DNA of 64,000 nucleotides from NCBI RefSeq assembly GCF_003795145.1, contig NZ_CP027786.1, positions 1,922,001 to 1,986,000 of the forward strand. Direction: 5' to 3'. Positions 8,627-17,392 of this stretch are shown here, one piece after another. The stretch is from Tetragenococcus koreensis. GTDB taxonomy: Bacteria > Bacillota > Bacilli > Lactobacillales > Enterococcaceae. The stretch's first letter is position 1; each line of letters starts with the position of its first letter. The notes under the pieces were generated by a model. It worked only from the letters and a program-made list of their open reading frames with translations. It did no database searches and was not told where the DNA came from. The position numbers and the translations under genes were made by a program.

Positions 8627-9028
8627 TTATGAGTCCCAGTCTTTTTTTCCAGCTTTTTTGGCTTCTGACATAACTTGTTCAAGGTCGTTTGACGTGCCAG
8701 CAGTAATTGCTGCTGCAAAAGCTCCTTCGACTAACGGCGCATCTACAAGATAGTAGCGGTTTTGTTGCTCTTCTTCTAACATATCTTGAGCCATTTCCGC
8801 ATTGAGTATGGCACTGCCAATATCGGCAAACACTAAGAAAGTATCTTCTTCAGCAGCCTCATTGACAGCATCAACGATTTTAGTTGGATCTGAGCCAATC
8901 TCATTATCTGCAGTCCCGCCTAACGAGTAGATCGACACTTCACTTGAAGTTTGCATTTGTTCAATCATCTTTTTAATCCCATCCGTAATTTCTTTACTAT
9001 GAGAAAGTAATAAAAGACTTGTTTTCAT
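8627..9028 (-). CDS. dhaM: PTS-dependent dihydroxyacetone kinase phosphotransferase DhaM
   Basis: A 133-residue single-domain protein related to mannose-type EIIA. It takes phosphate from HPr at His10 (LLLSHSKEITDG) and passes it to ADP bound on DhaL. ADIGSAILNAEMAQDML is the other diagnostic segment. It lacks the HPr and EI-like extensions found in enterobacterial DhaM, as is usual in Firmicutes. It is the first gene of the set. The 200 bp upstream are AT-rich; I could not pick a convincing promoter there, and no dhaS/dhaQ activator gene is nearby. Confidence 0.92.
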   Translation of the reverse strand: MKTSLLLLSHSKEITDGIKKMIEQMQTSSEVSIYSLGGTADNEIGSDPTKIVDAVNEAAEEDTFLVFADIGSAILNAEMAQDMLEEEQQNRYYLVDAPLVEGAFAAAITAGTSNDLEQVMSEAKKAGKKDWDS

Positions 9029-9221
9029 ACTATTCTCTCCTCTGCTTTTGAGTTGACTTTGGGACTTTGCTTAACCAATTCAAATGAACACTTTTTATTC
9101 AATGACTAATTCGTTAAAGCTTGTTTCTTACAATACAAAGAAAACACTTTATATGCCTAATCATATCATAGCTAAAAAAACGTTACAATTTTTTGAAACG
9201 CCTAAAATAGGCAGATGACGA

Positions 9222-9255
9222 TAAAAAAACCAGCGAATCTATATCCGCTGGTTTT
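9222..9255 (-). terminator. Rho-independent terminator after nox
   Basis: AAACCAGCG (9227-9235) and CGCTGGTTT (9246-9254) form a 9-bp stem with a 10-nt loop. On the minus strand it is followed by a T-rich tract, 12 bp after the nox stop codon. Confidence 0.88.
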
Positions 9256-9265
9256 GAATCATCTA

Positions 9266-10630
9266 TTAGCGATTTTTTACATCACGTAAAGCTTGTTGCG
9301 CGCCTACGTTGAGAATACTCCAAGGTCGATCGAAATCTGGTTGGAAGAAGAAGTCTGCATATGCAAGATCTTCTAATGTTAGCTTTTCTTGAATAGCTAA
9401 AGAAATGACGTTCATATTTTGGGTAACGTCTTCTTTAGACATAATTTGGGCTCCTAAAATTCTGGTTGTATCTGGATCATAAGTTAATTTGAAATAAACT
9501 TTGGCATTTCCATGTTTTTCCGGTACAAATGGTGGGCGATAGCTATCTGTTACAAGTGTAGACATAGTATCTACCCCATAATTGCTAGCAGTCCCTTCTT
9601 TAATTCCGGTTGAAGCAAAGTTGTAATCAAATAACGCAAGCGCACTTGAACCTGAAACACTTGGAGCAGCTTTTTGATGGCCCAACGCGTTTTTAGCAGC
9701 AAAACGTCCTTGACGTCTTGCATTTGTTGCTAAAGCAATACGAGCTTCTGTACCATCTGTTGGAGCGAATTTCACTAAGGTTGCATCGCCGACAGCATAA
9801 ACATCTGGTGCACTTGTTTGCAGGTAGTCGTCAATTTTAATTAAGCCACCAGTGGTTAGTTCTAATGTACCATCTAACCATTGTGTATTTGGTTTAATTC
9901 CAGCAGCGACAACCACTAAATCTGCATCATAAGTTGCTTGATCAGTTACCACTTTTTCGACTTTGCCATCTTTTCCTTCAAAGCGTTGGATGTTTTGGCT
10001 AGGAGCCGCTGTGATATTATTTTTTTCCATTTCTTCTGTTAAAATATCAGTGAACTCTTTATCCAAGTACGTATCTAACATTCTTGGTAAAACGTCGATT
10101 ACTGTTACGTGCATTCCAGCATTTGCAAAAGCTTCTGCTGCTTCAATACCAATATATCCAGAACCGACAATAACGACGTTATGCACATCTGGATCGACTG
10201 TTTTTTGTTTTAATTTGATTGCCCAGTCGCGGCCACGCATTGCATATATATTTTTCAGGTCGTTTCCTTCAACTGGTAGAGTTGCAGGAACGGCACCAGA
10301 GCTTAGAATTAATTTATCATAAGTTTCATCGCGTTCTGAACCGTCACGATGGTTAACTACATGGACAGTATGTTTGTCTGGGTTAATTGCAGTAATTTCT
10401 TGTTCAACAAAAACAGAAACACCTTTTGCCTGCATTTCTTCCTCAGAAGCATAGCTGACATCATTAACATTTTTGACATAGCCTTCAAGGTATAATTGCA
10501 TTCCGCAAGATAAGAATGAAATAAAATCACCCTTTTCATACCATTGTATTTCTGTATCTGGTTCGTCCATTAACAATTCGCGGACTGCTTCGTATCCACC
10601 GTGGGAAGAGCCAACAACGATAACTTTCAT
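9266..10630 (-). CDS. nox: Water-forming NADH oxidase
   Basis: A 454-residue FAD enzyme that oxidises NADH and reduces O2 fully to water. It has the N-terminal FAD fold ([15 protein letters not shown]), the single redox Cys42 in [14 protein letters not shown] that forms the sulfenic acid, the NADH site [17 protein letters not shown] (about 152-168), and the second FAD segment [13 protein letters not shown]. Length is typical of Lactobacillales Nox. It recycles NAD+ in air and stands divergent to phosphoketolase; electron disposal by Nox lets phosphoketolase-derived acetyl phosphate go to acetate and ATP. GGAGGG precedes the ATG. Confidence 0.95.
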   Translation of the reverse strand: MKVIVVGSSHGGYEAVRELLMDEPDTEIQWYEKGDFISFLSCGMQLYLEGYVKNVNDVSYASEEEMQAKGVSVFVEQEITAINPDKHTVHVVNHRDGSERDETYDKLILSSGAVPATLPVEGNDLKNIYAMRGRDWAIKLKQKTVDPDVHNVVIVGSGYIGIEAAEAFANAGMHVTVIDVLPRMLDTYLDKEFTDILTEEMEKNNITAAPSQNIQRFEGKDGKVEKVVTDQATYDADLVVVAAGIKPNTQWLDGTLELTTGGLIKIDDYLQTSAPDVYAVGDATLVKFAPTDGTEARIALATNARRQGRFAAKNALGHQKAAPSVSGSSALALFDYNFASTGIKEGTASNYGVDTMSTLVTDSYRPPFVPEKHGNAKVYFKLTYDPDTTRILGAQIMSKEDVTQNMNVISLAIQEKLTLEDLAYADFFFQPDFDRPWSILNVGAQQALRDVKNR

Positions 10631-10679
10631 GTAATTCCCTCCATTTATTAAAATTTCAGATGTGAAAACATCTACTTTT

Positions 10680-10708
10680 ATTTTAAAACAGAACCCATTT
10701 CATTGCAA
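10680..10708 (-). promoter_or_regulatory. Putative nox promoter
   Basis: On the minus strand TTGCAA (10703-10708) is spaced 17 bp from TAAAAT (10680-10685), about 50 bp upstream of the nox ATG. A small hairpin AGATGT-GAAA-ACATCT (10658-10673) lies in the predicted leader. The boxes are imperfect. Confidence 0.5.
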
Positions 10709-10800
10709 ACAAATCATTTAACCGTTGTACAACTAATTTTTAATTTATTTCGTTATTTGCCTGACTTTTCACAAGAAAAGAGCACCATGACTTGAATACA

Positions 10801-10828
10801 GTGATCATTTCACATGAAAACGCTCGTT
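10801..10828. promoter_or_regulatory. Possible cre and GTGA/TCAC dyad between nox and xfp
   Basis: TGAAAACGCT at 10815-10824 fits the core of the CcpA cre consensus, though the last positions (CGTT) do not. Immediately before it GTGA-N5-TCAC (10801-10813) resembles a Rex (NADH sensor) dyad but with 5 rather than 6 central bases. Both lie in the 496-bp gap whose remaining sequence is AT-rich and without an ORF. Confidence 0.35.
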
Positions 10829-11051
10829 ATTAAAGTTATTCACTTAATTTCCATGTAGAAAAAATTTTTTAAGATTTTTTACGTACTTACTTATAACATG
10901 GATAATAGAAAAATAACTCATGCGTTGCAATGGCTCCCTCTTTTAAATCAGGCTCTCGTTTGGACGAAAAGATAAAATTTCACTATGCTACCTAAAAATC
11001 TGCTCAATGTTTAAGCTTTTCTTCTTTATATATAAGGAATTTCCATGAAAC

Positions 11052-11119
11052 TTTACACTTCAATCAATACGCGTTATACTTGTTATGGAAGTATTTAAGT
11101 AAAAAATACTAAAAAGGAG
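11052..11119 (+). promoter_or_regulatory. xfp: xfp promoter and ribosome binding site
   Basis: TTTACA (11052-11057), 17 bp, TATACT (11075-11080) make a good sigma-A promoter. AAGGAG at 11114-11119 precedes the ATG at 11127 by 7 nt. The expected leader is about 40 nt. Confidence 0.8.
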
Positions 11120-11126
11120 TATTCAT

Positions 11127-13490
11127 ATGTCAGTAAATATTGATTCAAAAGAATATTTAGAAAGAATGAATGCATGGTGGCGCGCAGCGAACTATATCTC
11201 TGTTGCACAGATTTTCTTAAAAGACAACCCTTTGTTACGTCGACCAATTGAAAAAGAAGACATAAAGGTTCATCCTATTGGACACTGGGGAACAATTTCC
11301 GGGCAAAACTTCATTTATGCTCATTTGAATCGTGTCATTAATAAATTCGGCTTAAATATGTTTTACATTGAAGGACCAGGACATGGTGGCCAAGTGATGG
11401 TCTCTAATTCTTATATCGATGGTAGTTATTCGGAAATTTATCCAGAAATAACGCAAGATGAAGCTGGATTGAAAAAATTATTCAAGATGTTCTCTTTCCC
11501 TGGTGGAATCGGCTCACATGCTGCACCTGAAACACCTGGTTCAATCCATGAAGGCGGCGAATTAGGTTACTCCATGTCACATGCTGCTGGCGCGGTTTTA
11601 GATAACCCAGATGTTATTGCAGCAACCGTTATTGGAGATGGCGAAGCAGAAACAGGACCATTGGCTGCTAGCTGGATGTCCAACAACTTCATTAATCCAG
11701 TAAACGATGGTGCTATTTTACCTATTCTAAATTTAAATGGCGCTAAGATTGCTAATCCAACGATTTTAGCTCGTAAAAGTGATGAAAGTTTGAAGAAATA
11801 TTTTGAAGGAATGGGCTGGAAGCCTTACATTGTTGAAGGAAAAGATCCTGAAAAAATGCACCCATTAATGGCAAAAACTTTAGATGCTGTTATTAACGAG
11901 ATCCAATCCATTCAACAAGAAGCTCGTAAAAAATCAGCTGAAGATGTAGCCATGCCTCATTGGCCAATGATCATTTTCCGTGCGCCAAAAGGTTGGGAAG
12001 GTCCCGAAAAATGGGATAATGAACAAATCGCTGGAACATTCCGTGCCCATCAAGTACCTATTCCTGTGGATGCTGACCACATGGAATATGCAAAAGACTT
12101 AGAAAAATGGTTGAAGTCTTATCGTCCTGAAGAATTATTTGATGAAAATGGGACAGTTATTGATTCGATTAAAGAACTTTCACCTAAGGGCGATCAACGG
12201 ATGTCAGTCAACCCTATCACAAATGGTGGTCTTGATCCGAAACCATTGAATATGCCTGACTGGCGTAAACATGCAGTAGATACCACAAAACATGGTGCAA
12301 CTACTGCACAAGACATGACCATTCTTGGCAGCTTTATAGCAGATATTATCGAAAATAATCCTACTAATTTCCGGGCTTTCGGTCCAGATGAAACAAAATC
12401 CAATCGTTTGAATAATATGTTCAAGGTTACAAATCGTCAATGGGTTGAACCTAGAGAGTTATCAGATGAATGGCAATCTGCAGTAGGACGGGTCATTGAT
12501 GGACAATTATCCGAACATCAAGCTGAAGGATTTTTAGAAGGATATGTTTTAACAGGTAGACATGGTTTCTTTGCTAGTTATGAAGCATTCTTGCGTATTG
12601 TTGATTCAATGTTGACACAACACTTCAAATGGATAAGAAAAGCAAGCGAAAAAAGTTGGCGTAAAAACTACCCATCTTTGAATGTGATTTCATCGTCAAC
12701 TGTCTTTCAACAAGATCATAACGGCTATACCCATCAAGATCCAGGCGTCATTACTCACTTAGCTGAGAAAAAACCAGAATATATTCGGGAATATTTCCCC
12801 GCTGATGCAAACACATTGATGGCTGTTATGGATAAATCTTTGAAAGAAGAAGAAGTTATCAATTTAATTACTTCAAGTAAGCATCCAAGACCACAATTTT
12901 ATTCCGCTGAAGAAGCGCAAGAACTTGTTACTCGCGGCGTGAAGAAAATTGATTGGGCAAGTAATGATGACGATGGCAAACCTGACATTGTATTTGCAGC
13001 TGCTGGTTCAGAGCCAAACTTAGAAGCTCTAGCTGCTATATCGATATTGCATGAACAATTTCCAGAAGTAAAAATTCGCTTTATCAATGTTGTTGATCTT
13101 TTGAAACTGCGTCACCCTGATGTAGATCCTCGTGGGTTGAGCGATGAAGAATTCGATGAGTTGTTTACGACAGACAAACCGATCGTGTTTGCTTTCCATG
13201 GCTTTGAAGGATTGATTCGTGATATTTTCTTTACACGTCATAATCGAAACTTAAGTATTCACAGCTATCAAGAAAATGGCGATATTACAACTCCATTTGA
13301 TATGCGTGTGCTTAATGAATTGGATCGTTTCCACATAGCTAAAGATGCTGCTGCCACAGTTTATGGTAAAAAAGCAGACGACTTTGCCAAGGAAATGGAT
13401 AAAACATTGCAATTCCATCATGATTATATTCGTGAAAATGGCGAAGATATCAGTGAAGTGCAAGATTGGCAATGGAAAGATTTGAAATAA
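11127..13490 (+). CDS. xfp: Xylulose-5-phosphate/fructose-6-phosphate phosphoketolase
   Basis: A 787-residue thiamine-diphosphate enzyme that splits xylulose 5-phosphate (and often fructose 6-phosphate) with phosphate to acetyl phosphate plus a sugar phosphate. It shows [18 protein letters not shown] near residue 52, IEGPGHGGQ, the ThDP-magnesium motif [10 protein letters not shown] near 168-177, [16 protein letters not shown], and the late HQDPGVITH and [11 protein letters not shown] blocks. Length is normal (about 790). With ackA, also in this window, the acetyl phosphate gives acetate and ATP. It is monocistronic between its own promoter and terminator and divergent from nox. Confidence 0.97.
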   Translation: MSVNIDSKEYLERMNAWWRAANYISVAQIFLKDNPLLRRPIEKEDIKVHPIGHWGTISGQNFIYAHLNRVINKFGLNMFYIEGPGHGGQVMVSNSYIDGSYSEIYPEITQDEAGLKKLFKMFSFPGGIGSHAAPETPGSIHEGGELGYSMSHAAGAVLDNPDVIAATVIGDGEAETGPLAASWMSNNFINPVNDGAILPILNLNGAKIANPTILARKSDESLKKYFEGMGWKPYIVEGKDPEKMHPLMAKTLDAVINEIQSIQQEARKKSAEDVAMPHWPMIIFRAPKGWEGPEKWDNEQIAGTFRAHQVPIPVDADHMEYAKDLEKWLKSYRPEELFDENGTVIDSIKELSPKGDQRMSVNPITNGGLDPKPLNMPDWRKHAVDTTKHGATTAQDMTILGSFIADIIENNPTNFRAFGPDETKSNRLNNMFKVTNRQWVEPRELSDEWQSAVGRVIDGQLSEHQAEGFLEGYVLTGRHGFFASYEAFLRIVDSMLTQHFKWIRKASEKSWRKNYPSLNVISSSTVFQQDHNGYTHQDPGVITHLAEKKPEYIREYFPADANTLMAVMDKSLKEEEVINLITSSKHPRPQFYSAEEAQELVTRGVKKIDWASNDDDGKPDIVFAAAGSEPNLEALAAISILHEQFPEVKIRFINVVDLLKLRHPDVDPRGLSDEEFDELFTTDKPIVFAFHGFEGLIRDIFFTRHNRNLSIHSYQENGDITTPFDMRVLNELDRFHIAKDAAATVYGKKADDFAKEMDKTLQFHHDYIRENGEDISEVQDWQWKDLK

Positions 13491-13522
13491 GCTCTGATGA
13501 GCTAATATAGAGTAGAAAAAAG

Positions 13523-13565
13523 AGAGGGTTTATGTTCAGCGTATGAGCATAAATCCTCTTTTTAT
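13523..13565 (+). terminator. Rho-independent terminator after xfp
   Basis: Positions 13523-13537 and 13545-13559 form a 15-bp stem (AGAGGGTTTATGTTC pairing with GAGCATAAATCCTCT, two G-T pairs) with a 7-nt loop, followed by TTTTTAT. It starts about 30 bp after the xfp stop. Confidence 0.9.
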
Positions 13566-13638
13566 ATATACAAGCTTTTCTTTCAACGCTGTAAAATATT
13601 ATGATTGAAGTGTTCAACTTTCTTTTTTTCGTTCTAAA

Positions 13639-13673
13639 AAATAAACTATTGGCAAAAAACCAATAGTTTATTT
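13639..13673 (-). terminator. Stem-loop, probable terminator after dinB-like gene
   Basis: AAATAAACTATTGG (13639-13652) and CCAATAGTTTATTT (13660-13673) are a perfect 14-bp inverted repeat with a 7-nt loop. On the minus strand the stem is followed by a short T-run, so it may end the transcript of the DinB-like gene, although 110 bp away. Confidence 0.6.
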
Positions 13674-13785
13674 CTCTTAATCGCAAAATCCCAATACTAA
13701 ATGTAATCCTTAAGTTATAAATGATCGTTCAACATTACTATCAGTATTGAAACCTTCAGCACTTTCGTTGTCGTTTGTATTACAA

Positions 13786-14295
13786 TTACTTACCAATAAC
13801 TAATCTTCTTGTATAAACTGCTTGTCCTGAATGCATAGCAGCGTCATCAATACTAGAGACTATTCGAGCTTGACGCGTAACCGCAGGCGTCCAGCTTTCA
13901 TCTATAATCTCCTCCAGTTCGTCATCTTCTACTTGTCCTAAATAAGTTTTTGTAAGCTTAACAGCAGCATCTAAATAGTTAACTAATAACTGTTTATCAG
14001 ATACAACGACTTTGGCCGCTTCCTCGGGCGTGTGCTTATAATCTTGTGTGTCATCAGGCAAGTCTAATGAAAATTTATCATTCCATCCCTCACTCGTCCA
14101 TAATGGGGCGCTTCCATTAAGTTCTGAAATTTGTAAATCAAGCATTCGCGCAGTATGCCATATAAGCCAAGTGACTGACTTAATAATCGGCTTAGGCATG
14201 GTGTTGGCTTGTGTCATATCCATTTGATTAAGTGTATCAATAAAGCGTTCTTGAGCTCGATCTAAAGTGTCCATAGATAACTGTGTACTTCGCAT
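13786..14295 (-). CDS. DinB-family protein
   Basis: A 169-residue helical protein of the DinB/YfiT-like superfamily. Metal-ligand histidines are seen at about residue 47 (TWLIWHTARMLDLQI) and near 155 (DDAAMHSGQAVYTRR); proteins with this layout include thiol-dependent transferases and many of unknown role. A good RBS precedes the ATG at 14295. The neighbours are xfp (convergent) and a repeat array upstream, so context does not reveal a pathway. Proximity to a thioredoxin/glutathione peroxidase operon is suggestive only. Confidence 0.8.
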   Translation of the reverse strand: MRSTQLSMDTLDRAQERFIDTLNQMDMTQANTMPKPIIKSVTWLIWHTARMLDLQISELNGSAPLWTSEGWNDKFSLDLPDDTQDYKHTPEEAAKVVVSDKQLLVNYLDAAVKLTKTYLGQVEDDELEEIIDESWTPAVTRQARIVSSIDDAAMHSGQAVYTRRLVIGK

Positions 14296-14479
14296 AGTAT
14301 ATCTCCTCCATTTTTATAATGTATAAATAGATACTTCCTTCAAATTAAACCTTCCATTACCAATCTAACACAGCCAGTATTTGTCAACAAACGTTTCACC
14401 TTTTATGTTTGATATAAATAAAAGTGAAAATTGGCTCTCTATGTTTGAAAAAAGCAGACTAGCTTTAACTAATAACACT

Positions 14480-14768
14480 ATTGGTGGAACATTAAATGAT
14501 GTCCCTCCAATCTATAAACTATTGGGGGTATCTTCCTTGATGTGCCTCCAATCGATGAATTATTGGGGGCATCTTCCTCGATGTCCCTCCAATCTATAAA
14601 TTATTGGGGGCATCTTCCTTGATGTGCCTCCAATCGATGAATTATTGGGGGCATCTTTCTCAATGTCCCTCCAATCTATAAATTATTGGGGGCATCTATG
14701 GGAAAACAAGCTATTTTCCGCTTAAGAAAACGACTCCCATTACTATAAGGCCTTGGCTAAATAAATAT
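14480..14768 (+). repeat. 41-bp tandem hairpin repeat array, copy A, with tail
   Basis: Units begin with ATTGG at 14480, 14521, 14562, 14603, 14644 and 14685: an exact 41-bp period. Each of the first five ends CCTCCAAT after 32 bp, and a full unit can fold as ATTGGGGGCATC pairing with GATGTGCCTCCAAT (2-nt bulge, loop TTCCTC). Units alternate: those ending GTCCCTCC are followed by CTATAAA, those ending GTGCCTCC by CGATGAA, giving an 82-bp higher-order period. The sixth unit runs into a tail (about 14691-14768) with a GGAAAA/TTTTCC hairpin, also found after array B at 32643. The period is not a multiple of 3, so it is not coding. Confidence 0.92.
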
Positions 14769-14791
14769 TATGCTTAGTCTTCTTACCATAT

Positions 14792-14829
14792 AAAAAAACA
14801 CCTAAGCAAGTTTGGCTTGTTTAGGTGCT
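14792..14829 (-). terminator. Rho-independent terminator after trxA
   Basis: CACCTAAGCAAG (14799-14810) pairs with CTTGTTTAGGTG (14816-14827) with one mismatch, and on the minus strand is followed by seven Ts. It ends the trxB-ohrR-gpx-trxA transcript. Confidence 0.88.
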
Positions 14830-14845
14830 CAAATAGTAGTTACCC

Positions 14846-15163
14846 TTATCCAATATAAGGTTCTAAAGCTTGTTCTAATTGTTCTTTGGGATGAAAGCCT
14901 ACTAATGTATCAACGACTTCGCCGTCTTTTTTAATCAATAAAGTAGGGATACTCATAATGCCAAATTGACTTGGCGTTTCTGGGTTTTCATCAATATCCA
15001 TTTTATTAAAAGTTACTTTATCGCCCAATTCTTCAGATAATTGTTCAACTGCTGGTGATTGCATTTTACATGGGCCACACCAAGTCGCCCAAAAATCGGT
15101 TAATGTCACACCGTTAGCTGTATCTTGTTCAAAAGTTTGATCCGTTGTTACGTTTACACTCAT
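14846..15163 (-). CDS. trxA: Thioredoxin
   Basis: A 105-residue thioredoxin with the active site WATWCGPCKM, the conserved PTLLIKKDGEVV with cis-proline, and G at the end of the fold. It reduces protein disulfides and is itself reduced by TrxB, which is encoded in the same operon. The ATG at 15163 is chosen because the upstream ATG at 15181 overlaps the GAGGAGG SD. It is last in trxB-ohrR-gpx-trxA, 44 bp after gpx, and is followed by a terminator. Confidence 0.93.
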   Translation of the reverse strand: MSVNVTTDQTFEQDTANGVTLTDFWATWCGPCKMQSPAVEQLSEELGDKVTFNKMDIDENPETPSQFGIMSIPTLLIKKDGEVVDTLVGFHPKEQLEQALEPYIG

Positions 15164-15207
15164 GATAAAAGTCCTCCTCATTATTTATGATCACCATTTT
15201 TAAATTG

Positions 15208-15681
15208 TTACTCTGTTTTCAACGCCGCAATAATATCTTCTTCCATTTTTTCTGGTTTAGTTTGCGGTGCGTAGCGTTTGATTACTTGTCCGTCGCGCCC
15301 CACTAGAAATTTAGTGAAATTCCACTTAATTACCCCGTGACCAGCTGCTTCTTTTAGATGGGTAAACAATGGATCGGCTTCATTACCATTTACTTTCACC
15401 CGTTTGGTCATTGGGAAACTAACACCATAATGAACCTTGCAATAATCTTGGGTTTGCTCATCATCATCTAGTTCTTGATGAAATTGATTAGAAGGCAATC
15501 CCAAAACTTCAAAGCCTTGTTCGTTATATTTTTGATATAAAGATTCAAGGGCTTCAAGTTGTGTAGCAAGTCCACATTTACTGGCAGTATTTACAATTAC
15601 GACAACTTTACCTTTATAATCACTCAAATCAAGCGTTTCGCCGCTCATTTCTGTTTCTTTAAAATCATAAATCGTTGACAT
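15208..15681 (-). CDS. gpx: Glutathione peroxidase-family thiol peroxidase
   Basis: A 157-residue GPx-fold peroxidase. The peroxidatic residue is Cys36 in VNTASKCGLATQ, a cysteine in place of selenocysteine as in most bacterial members. The tetrad partners appear in LGLPSNQFHQE (Gln) and IKWNFTKFLVG (Trp, Asn). Bacterial Cys-GPx enzymes usually draw electrons from thioredoxin, and here trxA lies immediately downstream and trxB upstream, so a thioredoxin-dependent hydroperoxide reductase is the likely role. Confidence 0.92.
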   Translation of the reverse strand: MSTIYDFKETEMSGETLDLSDYKGKVVVIVNTASKCGLATQLEALESLYQKYNEQGFEVLGLPSNQFHQELDDDEQTQDYCKVHYGVSFPMTKRVKVNGNEADPLFTHLKEAAGHGVIKWNFTKFLVGRDGQVIKRYAPQTKPEKMEEDIIAALKTE

Positions 15682-15713
15682 AGCAAGTCACTTCCCTTTC
15701 AAAGAGCAGTTTA

Positions 15714-16181
15714 TTAAAGCATTTCTTGGGTAGGTTGTTTTAAATAATCTTTCAAGCCATCCATCAAATTTTTATTATCTGCTAGCATACGATAATACTG
15801 TTCAGCATTTATTCCTGCTTGTTCTTTCATACATTTCTCCAGGCGTTTTTCGATTGCTGATTTTTGTTCTTTTCCCTTTTCGGTAAGCTGTACCATCAAC
15901 TGCCGTTGATCATCTTCTGCTCGACAACGAGTCAACCAACCAGCAGATTCTAAACGTTTTAATAAGGGGGTTAATGTATTACTTGCTAAATCCAACTCTT
16001 TAGTTAAATCACTCAACGTTTTACAATCCTGCTCCCAAAGAGCTAGCAATACAATATATTGCGTATAGGTCAAATGATAGGGCTCCAACGCTTTTTGGTA
16101 GAATTTGGCAAAAAGCCGATTCGCATTATAAATCGAAAAACAAAGTTGGTCAGCTAATCTTGTATCTGTCGTATTTTCCAT
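15714..16181 (-). CDS. OhrR-like MarR-family peroxide sensor
   Basis: A 155-residue winged-helix MarR protein. Its start, LADQLCFSIYNANRLFAK, aligns with the OhrR family, with Cys14 at the place of the organic-peroxide sensing cysteine. The DNA-binding part includes LTYTQYIVLLALWEQD, LTKELDLASNTLTPLLKRLE and a wing with RAEDDQRQL. OhrR proteins release DNA when the cysteine is oxidised by organic hydroperoxide or hypochlorite. It is second in the trxB-ohrR-gpx-trxA operon, so it probably autoregulates a peroxide defence set rather than ohr itself. Further cysteines near residues 52, 84 and 116 allow a mixed disulfide. Confidence 0.85.
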   Translation of the reverse strand: MENTTDTRLADQLCFSIYNANRLFAKFYQKALEPYHLTYTQYIVLLALWEQDCKTLSDLTKELDLASNTLTPLLKRLESAGWLTRCRAEDDQRQLMVQLTEKGKEQKSAIEKRLEKCMKEQAGINAEQYYRMLADNKNLMDGLKDYLKQPTQEML

Positions 16182-16208
16182 ATAAGACCACCTTCTGTTC
16201 TTAAGTTA

Positions 16209-17156
16209 CTATGCATTGGCTGCTTCGGTTTTTGCCTCTAACTCAGTGATATATTGATAGGCTTTTTGTCCAGCAATACCACCATCATTAGTAGCGGTAA
16301 CCACTTGTCGCAATTCTTTCTTACGAATATCGCCTACAGCGAAAATGCCTGGAATTGTTGTTTCCATATTTTCATTTGTAATAAACCAACCATCTTCATC
16401 TGTAATGTTTAAGGGTCTAAAAGGTTCACTCATAGGTTCAATTCCTACATAAATAAATGTTCCTCCTGCTTCCACTTCAAAAGGTTCACCTGTTTTATTA
16501 TTGATTCCTTTAACGCCAGTTACTTTGTTTCCGTCACCAACGATTTCTTGAACATTGCTGTCCCAAATAAAATCAATTTTATCATTTTTAAACGCGCGAT
16601 CTTGAATGATTTGTTGCGCTCTTAATTCATCACGGCGATGGATAATCGTTACCTTGTCAACCAGGCGAGTCAGATATTCCCCTTCTTCTACTGCGGAATC
16701 GCCACCACCAACGACGACTACATGTTGGTTACGGAAAAAAGCTCCGTCACAAACAGCACAGTTAGAAACGCCACGTCCTCGGTATTCTTCTTCACCAGGT
16801 ACGCCTAAATCACGATAATTAGAGCCTGTCGCAATAACGATTGCTTTAGTTTCGTAATCATCGGCATCTGTTTCAATTGTTTTATAGTCACCATGGTCTG
16901 TCACTGACTTAACCGTACCATAGCCAAAATCAGCGCCAAATTGGATCGCTGAACCATACATTTCTTGTGATAGGTCGGGGCCTAAAATAGATTTAAATCC
17001 CGGATAATTTTCAATTTCTGCGGTATTATTCATTTGTCCACCATAAATACCACGATCTAGTAGCATTACTGATAGATTTGCTCTTGAGGCGTAAAGTGCT
17101 GCTGTCATACCTGCCGGACCTGCACCAATAATGACTACATCATATTTTTTTTCCAT
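16209..17156 (-). CDS. trxB: Thioredoxin reductase
   Basis: A 315-residue FAD/NADPH flavoenzyme. It has the FAD fold VVIIGAGPAGMTAALYA (8-24), the redox disulfide CAVCDGAFF (about 137-145), the NADPH fold VVVVGGGDSAVEEGEYL and the final FAD block GIFAVGDIRKKELRQVVTA. It passes electrons from NADPH to thioredoxin. It is the first gene of the operon with an OhrR-like regulator, gpx and trxA, an arrangement that couples peroxide sensing to the reducing system. Confidence 0.95.
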   Translation of the reverse strand: MEKKYDVVIIGAGPAGMTAALYASRANLSVMLLDRGIYGGQMNNTAEIENYPGFKSILGPDLSQEMYGSAIQFGADFGYGTVKSVTDHGDYKTIETDADDYETKAIVIATGSNYRDLGVPGEEEYRGRGVSNCAVCDGAFFRNQHVVVVGGGDSAVEEGEYLTRLVDKVTIIHRRDELRAQQIIQDRAFKNDKIDFIWDSNVQEIVGDGNKVTGVKGINNKTGEPFEVEAGGTFIYVGIEPMSEPFRPLNITDEDGWFITNENMETTIPGIFAVGDIRKKELRQVVTATNDGGIAGQKAYQYITELEAKTEAANA

Positions 17157-17183
17157 TTAAACACTTCCTTTGTTCCAACATTC

Positions 17184-17238
17184 AATCGCGCACGATTTAT
17201 TCTGTAACTATACTAAACCTGTTTCCTAAGTTTGGCAA
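17184..17238 (-). promoter_or_regulatory. trxB operon promoter and candidate OhrR operator
   Basis: On the minus strand TTGCCA (17233-17238) and TAGTAT (17210-17215) are 17 bp apart. AATCG-CGCA-CGATT (17184-17197), with perfect 5-bp arms, sits about 12-25 bp after the -10 box, overlapping the expected transcript start. This is where a MarR/OhrR repressor would block transcription; binding is inferred. Confidence 0.6.
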
Positions 17239-17392
17239 TGATTTTGTTTATAAGACAACCACAAGTTTTATTTGTTTAAAGAAGTTTTATATTATCTGAG
17301 GTTTCCTTTGACTGACAAGTGCTTCTCTACTTGTTCTCATCCCTTATCTGAGCATGTAACTTCGATTCCTTCACTCGACTGTATAGTACCTT

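Noticed and set aside
13450-13686. 78-codon minus-strand frame after xfp
   Set aside because: It crosses the xfp terminator and the next hairpin and overlaps the xfp 3' end.
14381-14599. 72-codon plus-strand frame
   Set aside because: It runs into the 41-bp repeat, has no SD and changes frame with the period.
14480-14768. CRISPR-like array
   Set aside because: The whole 41-bp period is conserved, so there are no variable spacers, and no cas genes are in the window.
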